Shown: piece after piece, positions 42,487 through 50,639 of the stretch
Position numbering within the stretch: the first letter of the stretch is position 1
Layout of the letters: every line of letters begins with the position of its first letter
Assembly: GCF_018736065.1 (NCBI RefSeq)
Contig: NZ_CP076130.1
Location: 196,001-260,000 of the forward strand
Origin: Flammeovirga kamogawensis
GTDB taxonomy: Bacteria; Bacteroidota; Bacteroidia; Cytophagales; Flammeovirgaceae
Direction: 5' to 3'
DNA length: 64,000 nt
Translations under genes and position numbers: made by a program
Notes under the pieces: generated by a model
The model's database searches: none
Seen by the model: only the letters and a program-made list of their open reading frames with translations
Told to the model about the DNA's origin: nothing

Positions 42487-42577
42487 TGAGAGGATTCCTT
42501 TTTCTAATGTTCTGGATGTTAAGAAAAATCATTCAAGACTAGCATTTTGAAAAAGTTAGTGAATTTTATATTACATA

Positions 42578-42616
42578 AAAACAAGCCAATATATGTGGAG
42601 TTAGATTGGCTTATTT
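42578..42616 (+). repeat. Third, diverged Rhs hairpin
   Basis: AAACAAGCCAAT ... AGATTGGCTTATTT: the same palindromic core CAAGCCAAT/ATTGGCTT as the copies at 39414 and 41360, with a different loop. It again precedes an Rhs fragment. Confidence 0.6.
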
Positions 42617-42636
42617 CATTAAGAAAAATAATCGGT

Positions 42637-42894
42637 TTCGTTTTAAAACCCTTCGCTACAATTCCTCTCTTTAGATTACAGCTACGATCAACTGAACCGC
42701 ATAAAACAAGCGAAAAAAGATGCCGGTACACCTCAAGAAAAGTTGGCTTCTTCTTCCTTTCTCAAGGAGAAAACAATTATTTGTACGATGAAATTGGCAA
42801 TCTTATCGCCGACAAATCAGAAAAGATACGCATTCATTGGAACCTCCAAGGAAAAGTAGATCGCTCAGTACACTATGCCGAAGTAGCAGACTTT
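42637..42894 (+). pseudogene. Decayed Rhs core fragment (second copy)
   Basis: Two frames together carry Rhs sequence. One frame (about 42668-42760) reads LDYSYDQLNRIKQAKKDAGT; the other (42758-42894) reads GENNYLYDEIGNLIADKSEK and HWNLQGKVDRS, so a frameshift lies near 42758. Bases 42758-42894 match 39497-39633 at almost every position (137 bp), after which similarity stops abruptly. No toxin tip or immunity gene follows. The gap 42895-43017 carries only the terminator of the next gene. Confidence 0.85.
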
Positions 42895-42967
42895 TCCTTT
42901 ACCATCGCTTTACTATTACACTTTTCAATAACTCTTCCTTGAAGGTACTGAAAGATGTTAGGCGATT

Positions 42968-43012
42968 AAAAAAAATAGCTTCCCTTCCCTTAAATCAAGT
43001 AGAAGGGAAGCT
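42968..43012 (-). terminator. Terminator of the 834-aa glycosidase gene
   Basis: Stem AGCTTCCCTTC / GAAGGGAAGCT; on the minus strand it is followed by eight T. It begins a few bases past the stop codon. Confidence 0.9.
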
Positions 43013-43017
43013 GATGT

Positions 43018-45522
43018 TTATTGAACTAAAATTTTTACTCGTTTATCATTTCCAAAAGTATCTTTGATGACTAATATATAAGTTCCTTTTTCAAGATTAG
43101 AGATATCTAAACGGTGTTGAGAAAAGAAGGAGTCCGAAAGTATAGACTGCCCCATAATATCATATAATATAAACTCAATTTCGCCTTGTGAATTTCCAGT
43201 TGAAATAGTCACATAATCAGAAGAAGGATTAGGATAAACTTTTATATTAAAGCGATCATTAATGGAATTGAGACGTGCATTACTTTCAATTTCTTGAATA
43301 CTGATATTATCTAACCAAGCTCCACCATTTGCATTTTTAGGTCTCCAAAAACCAATTTTTGCATCTTCATCATTGGTATCCGTAGTGAAGGAAATGCTGT
43401 ATTGTGTGTACTCAGTATCGTAAATATGTTGTTCAAAATACTTAGATCCAGATGAATTCTTAACATGTAATCTTGCAGAAAGTGTTGGGTCTTCTACTTT
43501 AGCATAAAATGTAATTTCATAAGTAGTGTTTGCTTTGGTTTTGAAGAATTGACTACTTCCTCCTGTTCCATCAATTTTCAAAGAAGTTGAACCGCCATAG
43601 GGTATTGCTGTTTCTGTAGTAGTACCTCCGTAATAATCCCAATTTAGTAAACCTTGTTCAAAATCTGGATTTAAGATATAAGCAGTTCTTTTTAAGACGA
43701 TTTGATCTACTAAAGCAGTTGCACCATCACTAGGCGGTAACCATGTCCATACTTTTACTGAATTTGTATTTTCATCTGTGGTAAACATCATATTTTGAAG
43801 AGTATATTCGGTATCATAGATGTCTTTGTTAGTAATGTTTACATTATCTTCATTGGCAACCCCAAGCACTACTTTTTTATTAGCATCTGATGTTTTTACA
43901 TAAGCAGAAATTGTATAAGTAGTAGATGGAGAAACAGTAACCCATTGGTAAGCTGAACCTTTGTCGACCATTTTGAAAGCATTATTTCCTTCATAAGCAT
44001 CAGTACTTGTTGTGGGATTATTCCAAAGTACCCAATTATTTAATCCATTTTCAAAATCACCGTTTATAAGAGCATTCTGTTCAGCCTCTTCTTCTAAGTT
44101 AAAAACGACCATTGTAAGCGAATTAGCTTTTAATGTTGCTTGATAGTTTCCAGAAGTACCTTCCCATAAATAAATAGTAGAAATTTCACCAGGATCATCA
44201 AAACGAACAGCTTCGTTCACAGATAAAATAGTGTGTCCGGTGATGTTAAAATCAGCATTCTTATTATTATCATTTTTATTTAGAAGATAGACATATGCTT
44301 TATTGTCCTTGATAATTGTAGTGGTGAGAATATGACCATCAGCAGCAGAACTTGCTACGACATTACCATCAATAGCATTTTTATAAAGCTCAAACATCTT
44401 TGCAGAAGGACTTGGCATATACTTGTCGTCAGAATTAAGTAATGCTTGGAAATCCGTTGTTGAACTTCCTTTCCATTGTGTTGTCCACATTGATGCTAGT
44501 TCAATACCACCTTGCATAAATTGCATTTGCATTTCTGCTTGAATCAATGTATTTCTAAACTGCGTATGTGTAGGGTTATGGTTATAATCACCAGGGGCAA
44601 CGTTCCATTCTAATGCAGCCAACTTGATATGCGGTTTTCCAAGAGAAGCTGTTAATGTATTAAAGAATTCTATCTCTTCTACAAAAGTACCCCCATCATA
44701 CCATTCAGTTTCATTTTCCATTGGTGTTTTTTCTTTCCATGCCTCCCATGTCGCTACACCCCATTTCCAATACCAATGTACATCTATGTAATCAATATTA
44801 TGTCCACAAGTATTAATAATAGTTGTATAATTAGCCGTGTTTGTACGCACTTTATCGGTCCAGTTGGCAATTAATTTAGCATCAGGAACGAGGGTTTTTA
44901 TAGCTGCGGCATAGATATTCACTTGTTCAGCATAAAGAGAAGCTGTCCATTCACCACCATTTCCATTCGCATCTTTATTATAGCCATTACCATGGTGATA
45001 CGTTTCATTGTCAAGGTAAAAATACCTCACATCAAAGTTTTGATCTATGCAATATTGAATCATATCCAATGCTTCTTGTAGGGCTTCCTCTTCACGATCC
45101 CATTCTAAACCTGAACTCATATTGATACCTAACATTGGTTCTGTACCTGCTGCATTTGTGAGTGTAATGTACTCATCTAAATCCATATAATCTGAAGGGT
45201 CAGCATCAGAACTTCTATTATAGTTAGGGTTCCAGTTATCGATCCAACCAACGCCCGAAAGGTCATTCCAATGGTACATTGTGGCTACTGTTCCTCCTGG
45301 CCAACGTAAGAACCCTGCACCAATATCTTGGTAAAGTTGTGCTACAGAACCATCTGCATAAATGGAGTCCGCTTCTTCAGAATAAACCAATCCATGTCCT
45401 TGGATCATGGGATGAATTATATGTTTTTTTTGATAACTATCAATAGAGATTTGTACTTGTGCGAGAGCGGGAAGAGTTGCCCAAATTGATAGTAAGAGTA
45501 ATGTAATAGTTGTTTTTTTCAT
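43018..45522 (-). CDS. Secreted clan GH-A glycoside hydrolase (GH51/GH39-like) with CBM-like domains and T9SS sorting domain
   Basis: 834 residues. Signal peptide 1-21 (ends LPALA, then QVQIS). The (beta/alpha)8 domain (25-400) contains FLRWPGGTVATMYHW, the likely acid/base Glu173 in YLDNETYHHG and nucleophile Glu305 in LAALEWNVAPG, as in alpha-L-arabinofuranosidase-type or agarase-like GH-A families. A beta-sandwich (to ~475) follows, then two CBM4/9-like modules (LINGDFENGLNNWVLW near 485 and ILNPDFEQGLLNWDYY near 635). Residues ~765-834 are a T9SS type A sorting domain (VYPNPSSDYVTI ... LEKGTYILVI). The exact GH family and substrate are uncertain. It follows the 961-aa enzyme on the same strand. 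Confidence 0.85.
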   Translation of the reverse strand: MKKTTITLLLLSIWATLPALAQVQISIDSYQKKHIIHPMIQGHGLVYSEEADSIYADGSVAQLYQDIGAGFLRWPGGTVATMYHWNDLSGVGWIDNWNPNYNRSSDADPSDYMDLDEYITLTNAAGTEPMLGINMSSGLEWDREEEALQEALDMIQYCIDQNFDVRYFYLDNETYHHGNGYNKDANGNGGEWTASLYAEQVNIYAAAIKTLVPDAKLIANWTDKVRTNTANYTTIINTCGHNIDYIDVHWYWKWGVATWEAWKEKTPMENETEWYDGGTFVEEIEFFNTLTASLGKPHIKLAALEWNVAPGDYNHNPTHTQFRNTLIQAEMQMQFMQGGIELASMWTTQWKGSSTTDFQALLNSDDKYMPSPSAKMFELYKNAIDGNVVASSAADGHILTTTIIKDNKAYVYLLNKNDNNKNADFNITGHTILSVNEAVRFDDPGEISTIYLWEGTSGNYQATLKANSLTMVVFNLEEEAEQNALINGDFENGLNNWVLWNNPTTSTDAYEGNNAFKMVDKGSAYQWVTVSPSTTYTISAYVKTSDANKKVVLGVANEDNVNITNKDIYDTEYTLQNMMFTTDENTNSVKVWTWLPPSDGATALVDQIVLKRTAYILNPDFEQGLLNWDYYGGTTTETAIPYGGSTSLKIDGTGGSSQFFKTKANTTYEITFYAKVEDPTLSARLHVKNSSGSKYFEQHIYDTEYTQYSISFTTDTNDEDAKIGFWRPKNANGGAWLDNISIQEIESNARLNSINDRFNIKVYPNPSSDYVTISTGNSQGEIEFILYDIMGQSILSDSFFSQHRLDISNLEKGTYILVIKDTFGNDKRVKILVQ

Positions 45523-45550
45523 ACTTTGTTATTTTATAGAAAAAGAAAAA

Positions 45551-45591
45551 AGAGCTCTTATAACCACTGGAATAATCAATGGTTATAAGAG
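45551..45591 (-). terminator. Hairpin between the two glycosidase genes
   Basis: Stem CTCTTATAACCA / TGGTTATAAGAG, 12 bases perfect; on the minus strand it is followed by CTCTTTTTTC. It would end or attenuate transcription after the 961-aa gene before the 834-aa gene. Confidence 0.8.
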
Positions 45592-45602
45592 AGTAATAAG
45601 AG

Positions 45603-48488
45603 TTAATCCACTAATAATTTGGCTTGTTTACGATTGTCTGCTTCATCGCTTACAACTAAGATATAAGCACCTTTTTCTAGTTGTGAGACAGAGAGTTGAT
45701 GTGTATTTATGAAAGTACCCGAAAGAATTTCATTCCCAATAATATCATATAAGATATAGGTTTTAATTCCATCCATATTATTGCTTTCAATAGTGACGAT
45801 GTCTGTGGCAGGGTTGGGGTAAACTGAAAGATCTAAAGTTTCCAATAATTCGAATGTATTTTGTCTACCACCACTAGAAGAAATAGATAGATTAACAATA
45901 GCGTCATCACCCATATTTCCCCAACTTGCATTTCTAAATTGGTAATGGAATTTTGTGTTTCCTGTAATTGTTGGTGTATGACTAAAAGTGAAATTGGGAG
46001 CACTTAAGTAGGCAACTTCCGCCCAATTAGCATCATATACATAAATATATTGTGTGGCAGGAGCAGTAGTGAAAATAAATTCTAAAGGACTAGAACTGTT
46101 GTACGTACCACCTTCAACAGGCGTAATCAAAGCATTTACCTGATTGTAAACTGTAATTGTTGTAGATGCTGTATGCTCTCCATCGGCAGAAGTAACAGTA
46201 ATGTTTGCAGTTCCTACACCGATAGCGGTGACTAAACCACTTGCATTTACAATAGCGACAGCGTTATTATTACTGCTCCAACTTACATTCTGATTTGTTG
46301 CATTTGATGGCGTAACACTACCACTTAATTGTAAAGTATTTCCTGTATATAACACATCATTTTGGTCGGAAATAGAAACGCCTGTAACAGCAACTTCACC
46401 TGGATTCGTAGTCACTTCTTCAAAAGAAATATAAGTATTCGAACCTGTAGAAGAAGTAGGGTGCATTTCCACAATTCCACTTGCACCCACTCTTAAACGA
46501 GGATTATCTCCACCTCTAGTGGTTAATCTATAATAAGAAGTACCTGCAACGGCTTCTAAAGACCATTTTGTCCAATCACCTTGAGAGCTTGTTGCTTGCA
46601 TATCAGCTAATGTAGATTGATCTGTACGAATACGAGGATTTGCACCTCCACCAATACAATCAATATGATAAAAACCTGATGTAGATGATTCTGTTAACTG
46701 CCATTGAACTGTTTGATCTGTTGCTGATAAGTTAGTTGTAAAAGCATCTTGCCCACCATTTGCCCCAATTTTCAGGTTATGCGTCGGGCTAATCATGTAG
46801 TAAGTTTTAGAAGTATCAATCGTCTCGTTGTTTCCACTTCCTTCAGTTATAGTAATAGAAACATTTCCTTGTTCTATCTTCACCCAATTGGCATTATTAT
46901 ATTCAAAATGGAACGTAGCGTTTCCTGTACTTGTAGGAACATAATTAAAAGAGAAGTTAGGAGCAGAAAGTGAAGCTATTTCATTCCAATTTTGATCATA
47001 AACATAAATGTATTCTGTAGCTGAATTTGTATCAAAATTGAATTGAATGCCTGTATCTTCGTAAGTTCCCCCTTCAACAGGCGTAACTAAAGCATTTTGT
47101 CCTTCGTCTTTTGTCATTGAAAATACAGTGATAGACGTTGAAGGTAAAGCGTAACTAATTGTATTACTCGTTAAAGTTGAATTATTAAGCTGTGAAACCG
47201 AAGGGTTAGTATCTGATTCATTATTGCCCTTGAATTGCCAAACTTCAGCCGTACTATAACCATTAACAGAACTGATATTTAAGTTAATGTTATTAGAAGA
47301 TGTTTCTTTATTAATTAAGAAAACATTCAAATCACCATTGTTTTTATCATAGGCCGCATAAGCAACTACATCAGCACTACCACTAGAGACTTGTACTAAA
47401 TCATCTTTGATAAATTTTTCCCATAAGGCAAGAGGTTTTGCTACTGCTGTTAAGTTATTTTGATTATCGACTGCATCCCATTTCAAACCACCATAAACTC
47501 CATTTTCATCAGGATACCATCTTGTATTCCATAAGCAGCCATATGCCGTTTTTGAACTTTTGAGGATTTGTCCTATCAAATCAAAATTGATTAAACCTTT
47601 ACCAGTATTATTAGCTAAATCCCAATTACTATCTGTCCAATCTGCATGGTTAAATTCAGAAATAACAGTAGGTAACGTTAAACCTTCATCTACTTTTAAT
47701 AGGTCTACATTAGTACCGTTTTTATAATTGGCATATGATGTACCTCCACCATTAGTATAATTACTGATAGCGATAAAATCGAGTGCATCACCACAAAGAT
47801 TAATTAATTGTTGTGCTTCATGTGCTTTCCAACTCACCCCAATTTGAATAGTAGGATCAACAGCTTTCATTGCGTTAGAATATTCAATTACTTTTGCGGC
47901 TAAAGAATTTACATTAAGAGGGAATTTGGCCCACTGACTTTGTTTGGAATCATGCCACATTTCGTTACCGATTTCCCAATATTTCACATTGTATCCTTTT
48001 GTGATATTAGAATATCTTACCCATTCTGCAGCCATTGTTTTGTTTAAAGTCACCGTATCCCAAATACTCAAAGCCACATTCACATGAGCTTCAGCACCCG
48101 TTTCTTGACATAAAGTCATAAACTCGTCGAAGTTCAATGTAGTTCGTGCACCATCAGCATAACTACCGCTCCAATAGTTTGTAGTAGGGTCTGGGTTTAA
48201 TGGATCAGCAGTCCAAAAAAAGTAATTTGTTTTTTCACCACCTGGGTAGCGTAAACGTTTAGAACCTGTTTCCGTAATTGCAGTGGCAAGTGTTCGACTT
48301 CCTGCAGCTCTGTCTATATCATGGTCAACCCCTGCATTTAGGTTGATGCCATATTTGTTACTTACATCACTAGCAATTGTATTGGAGGTGCTGACATTAA
48401 TGGTAATTTGGGCTTGTGTGTTGAAGGGAGCAGCTATTAGTGCTAAAAGTAGTACTAATAGACATTTAAATTTTGTAGTTTTTTTCAT
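45603..48488 (-). CDS. Large secreted clan GH-A glycoside hydrolase with Big_2 and lectin-like modules and T9SS sorting domain
   Basis: 961 residues. Signal peptide 1-27 (ends FNTQA, then QITIN). The catalytic domain (30-460) has SKRLRYPGGEKTNYFFW, acid/base Glu176 in YWEIGNEMWHD and nucleophile Glu278 in PTVISEFNHADW, pointing to GH51/GH39-like clan GH-A. Next: a ~85-residue module starting NALVTPVEGGTY (466), a ricin-type beta-trefoil-like segment (560-690; TSKTYYMISPTHNLKIGANG), a Big_2 domain (700-780; VTGVSISDQNDVLYTGN), a second copy of the first module (NALITPVEGGTYN, 783), and a T9SS tail (LDLSVYPNPATDIVTI). Surface or extracellular polysaccharide degradation is likely; substrate not known. 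Confidence 0.85.
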   Translation of the reverse strand: MKKTTKFKCLLVLLLALIAAPFNTQAQITINVSTSNTIASDVSNKYGINLNAGVDHDIDRAAGSRTLATAITETGSKRLRYPGGEKTNYFFWTADPLNPDPTTNYWSGSYADGARTTLNFDEFMTLCQETGAEAHVNVALSIWDTVTLNKTMAAEWVRYSNITKGYNVKYWEIGNEMWHDSKQSQWAKFPLNVNSLAAKVIEYSNAMKAVDPTIQIGVSWKAHEAQQLINLCGDALDFIAISNYTNGGGTSYANYKNGTNVDLLKVDEGLTLPTVISEFNHADWTDSNWDLANNTGKGLINFDLIGQILKSSKTAYGCLWNTRWYPDENGVYGGLKWDAVDNQNNLTAVAKPLALWEKFIKDDLVQVSSGSADVVAYAAYDKNNGDLNVFLINKETSSNNINLNISSVNGYSTAEVWQFKGNNESDTNPSVSQLNNSTLTSNTISYALPSTSITVFSMTKDEGQNALVTPVEGGTYEDTGIQFNFDTNSATEYIYVYDQNWNEIASLSAPNFSFNYVPTSTGNATFHFEYNNANWVKIEQGNVSITITEGSGNNETIDTSKTYYMISPTHNLKIGANGGQDAFTTNLSATDQTVQWQLTESSTSGFYHIDCIGGGANPRIRTDQSTLADMQATSSQGDWTKWSLEAVAGTSYYRLTTRGGDNPRLRVGASGIVEMHPTSSTGSNTYISFEEVTTNPGEVAVTGVSISDQNDVLYTGNTLQLSGSVTPSNATNQNVSWSSNNNAVAIVNASGLVTAIGVGTANITVTSADGEHTASTTITVYNQVNALITPVEGGTYNSSSPLEFIFTTAPATQYIYVYDANWAEVAYLSAPNFTFSHTPTITGNTKFHYQFRNASWGNMGDDAIVNLSISSSGGRQNTFELLETLDLSVYPNPATDIVTIESNNMDGIKTYILYDIIGNEILSGTFINTHQLSVSQLEKGAYILVVSDEADNRKQAKLLVD

Positions 48489-48759
48489 TCCGTTTTATGT
48501 TGTGTTAATTATCATAGCAGCTATTTTTAATGCTCACCTTTAAGTTGAATTACAAAGAGATTATTATAAAGAATAGCTTTTTAAGTTATAGTCTGGTTGG
48601 TTTTTCTATAACCATTTCATACAACACAAAACAACACCTTTTTATACTTATTAATAAGCGTAAAAAGATCATTTAATAACACTATTTGAGAATTAGTATC
48701 ACTAAAAAAACTTTACAACTTCAATGCTCAGGTGTTTATTTTTCAAGAATTACTTCGTG

Positions 48760-48913
48760 TTACTTTTTGGTGCGCATATATTTTTTTGGTGTAAATCCAT
48801 ACATTGCTTTGAAACCTCTTGTAAAGTTAAAACTATACGTAAAGCCAGATTTATACATTACATCTTTTACCCTACAGACATTTGCATCTAAATAATTGAA
48901 CTGCTCTTTTTAA
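48760..48913 (-). pseudogene. AraC-type regulator remnant (second helix-turn-helix only)
   Basis: On the minus strand a frame bounded by stops reads DANVCRVKDVMYKSGFTYS and FNFTRGFKAMYGFTPKKYM, the second AraC recognition helix and closing motif (xxFxRxFKxxYGxTPxxY) of AraC or hybrid two-component regulators. The rest of the protein is gone and there is no start codon. It lies in the 591-base gap (48489-49079) upstream of the glycosidase pair; the remainder of that gap shows only a TAACTTTG match at 49036. Confidence 0.8.
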
Positions 48914-49035
48914 TCGAATTTAGATTTATTTCAGTTGGAATTGTTTTAAACCTATGTAATCACTTTTTAAGTGTAGATAAATAATGTGTATTACGTCTAT
49001 TTATGTAAATTATAGTGTTTGTTTTTCCCTATGAT

Positions 49036-49043
49036 TAACTTTG
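49036..49043 (+). promoter_or_regulatory. Candidate -7 element of the 443-aa lipoprotein gene
   Basis: TAACTTTG fits TAnnTTTG and is followed by AGAG as at 33884. The nearest TTG (49019) is only 14 bases upstream, so the -33 match is weak. It is 37 bases before the ATG. Confidence 0.35.
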
Positions 49044-49079
49044 AGAGTAAACCAATTTTAATGAAACTTAAATCAGAAA

Positions 49080-50411
49080 ATGAGTAAAAAACTAATTAGT
49101 ATATTATTTCTGTCTATAATAATGTTGGGCTGTAAAACCATGAAAGAAACAGGCCAGAAGACCTCAAGTATACATGGTGACGTATATAAAATTATAGAAA
49201 AACAATATCAAGGAAGTGAATTATTTGATAGCTATAAAATAGACTATTCAGATGATAAAAGTTATACATCTTATTGGCTACAAAAAAAGAATTTGTTTTA
49301 TAAAAGTGAGCTCACAAATACTAAAGGAAATACGGAGTGGCGTACAGAAAGTAGTTACAATAGCAATGGAGAAATTTTAGAGACAACAATTTATCATAAT
49401 AATAATGTCGAGTCTAAGTTTGTAAATACCATTGAGAATAATAAGGTAGTAGAGACAGCAACCTACAATAGTGAAGGAGAGATTGACTATACAGAATTTA
49501 AAACTTATAATAAGGGTGATTTATCAAATGTGAGACGTGTAGATACAGTAGGGAAAGTATTAAGTACGAGCGATTATATTAGGAAAGATGGAGAGGTTAT
49601 AATGGTGACAGTAAAAGATAGCCTTGATAAAATAAAAGTGATCAAGAGGTATGAAAGAAATGATAAAGGAGAGCTTGTGAAACAAACAACGGAAAAACCT
49701 CAAAATAAAAATACTTCTATTGTCAATTTTAAATACGATTATGATGCAAAAGGTAACTGGATAAGGAAATATATTTTTGATAAAAATTATGAAATCGATA
49801 ACATACAAGTAAGGTATATTACGTATTCTAATGATTTAAATGATAAGAAAATTAACCTTATCGGGAAGTGGTTTGTTTTTGGAACAAAAGAAGAGTGGTT
49901 TATTTTTAATAAAGATAATACAGTAACTGTTGGAAGAGGTGAGAAGGGCAATAGTTTCTCGGGACTTTGGGAGGTAGATAAAGAGAAGCAGATAATTACA
50001 ATTAAAGAATCAACTGATAAAGCGGATGAATTAGTTTTACATTATACGGTAGAAGGTGCTTTAATAAAATTAGAGTATCAAAACTTAGAAAAAATAATGT
50101 TCTTAGAAAGAAGAGAAAAAGTATTTTACAAAGAAGAAACTAAAGAGGAATTTGCGTTTAGAAAATGGTTTATTACTGGCGAAGAAAATAGATGGATTGA
50201 ATTTAAAAGAGACAGTACATTTGAAATACTCGAAGATGGTAATTTTGTAGGTTTTGGTCAATGGTCATTAGATAAAGAGCAAAACACTATTTCTTTAAAT
50301 GATGAGATACAAAAGGAAAATTTAAAGTATACGTATAAGTTTACTAAAAAACACCTTATCTTCTTTACTAACGAAGGGGCAGAAGCTATGAAATTAGTAG
50401 CTCAACAATAA
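49080..50411 (+). CDS. Hypothetical lipoprotein with YD-like and lipocalin-like repeats
   Basis: 443 residues. Lipobox MLGC (Cys18), followed by KTMKETG, which lacks the acidic export pattern, so it may face the periplasm. Residues ~70-250 have repeating beta-hairpin units of the Rhs/MORN kind (SSYNSNGEILETTIYHNNN, KTYNKGDLSNVRRVD, YDYDAKGNWIRKYIF). The C-terminal half holds two similar lipocalin-like units: GKWFVFGTKEEWFIFNKDNT and RKWFITGEENRWIEFKRDST, each followed by a GLWEVDKE/QWSLDKE strand. Function unknown. A terminator with a 10-base stem TGGAGTAGAA / TTCTACTCCA lies at 50421-50459. Confidence 0.7.
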   Translation: MSKKLISILFLSIIMLGCKTMKETGQKTSSIHGDVYKIIEKQYQGSELFDSYKIDYSDDKSYTSYWLQKKNLFYKSELTNTKGNTEWRTESSYNSNGEILETTIYHNNNVESKFVNTIENNKVVETATYNSEGEIDYTEFKTYNKGDLSNVRRVDTVGKVLSTSDYIRKDGEVIMVTVKDSLDKIKVIKRYERNDKGELVKQTTEKPQNKNTSIVNFKYDYDAKGNWIRKYIFDKNYEIDNIQVRYITYSNDLNDKKINLIGKWFVFGTKEEWFIFNKDNTVTVGRGEKGNSFSGLWEVDKEKQIITIKESTDKADELVLHYTVEGALIKLEYQNLEKIMFLERREKVFYKEETKEEFAFRKWFITGEENRWIEFKRDSTFEILEDGNFVGFGQWSLDKEQNTISLNDEIQKENLKYTYKFTKKHLIFFTNEGAEAMKLVAQQ

Positions 50412-50420
50412 GATAAATAG

Positions 50421-50459
50421 TGGAGTAGAATTAATTAGGCTTATTTCTACTCCATTTTT
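50421..50459 (+). terminator. Terminator after the 443-aa lipoprotein gene
   Basis: Stem TGGAGTAGAA / TTCTACTCCA with a 14-base loop, then TTTTTG. It isolates the following cluster from upstream transcription. Confidence 0.85.
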
Positions 50460-50639
50460 GTAGAGGACCTAATACAAACATTCTGTAACTAAAAACGAAA
50501 TACCACTAATCTTTTTGATCTATAAACGATTCAATTTTAAAGGCAAACCTATTTTTTATCAAGTACTTAGGATATTTACAAGCAATATTGATATATTGTG
50601 GTTCTTAATTGCAACTATTACTATCTTAATATTACTACT

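Noticed and set aside
42547-42942. 131-codon ORF as an intact small gene
   Set aside because: It joins unrelated sequence to an Rhs piece in a different frame and lacks any start context; it is part of the decayed Rhs fragment.
48686-48895. 69-codon plus-strand ORF in the gap before the 443-aa lipoprotein gene
   Set aside because: It is antisense to the AraC remnant, whose minus-strand frame has clear family sequence; the plus frame has no recognisable features.
50598-50639. GTG at 50598 as start of the first amine oxidase
   Set aside because: It adds 14 residues without similarity to the family; the TTG at 50640 lies a few residues before the FAD-binding strand. Neither is certain.
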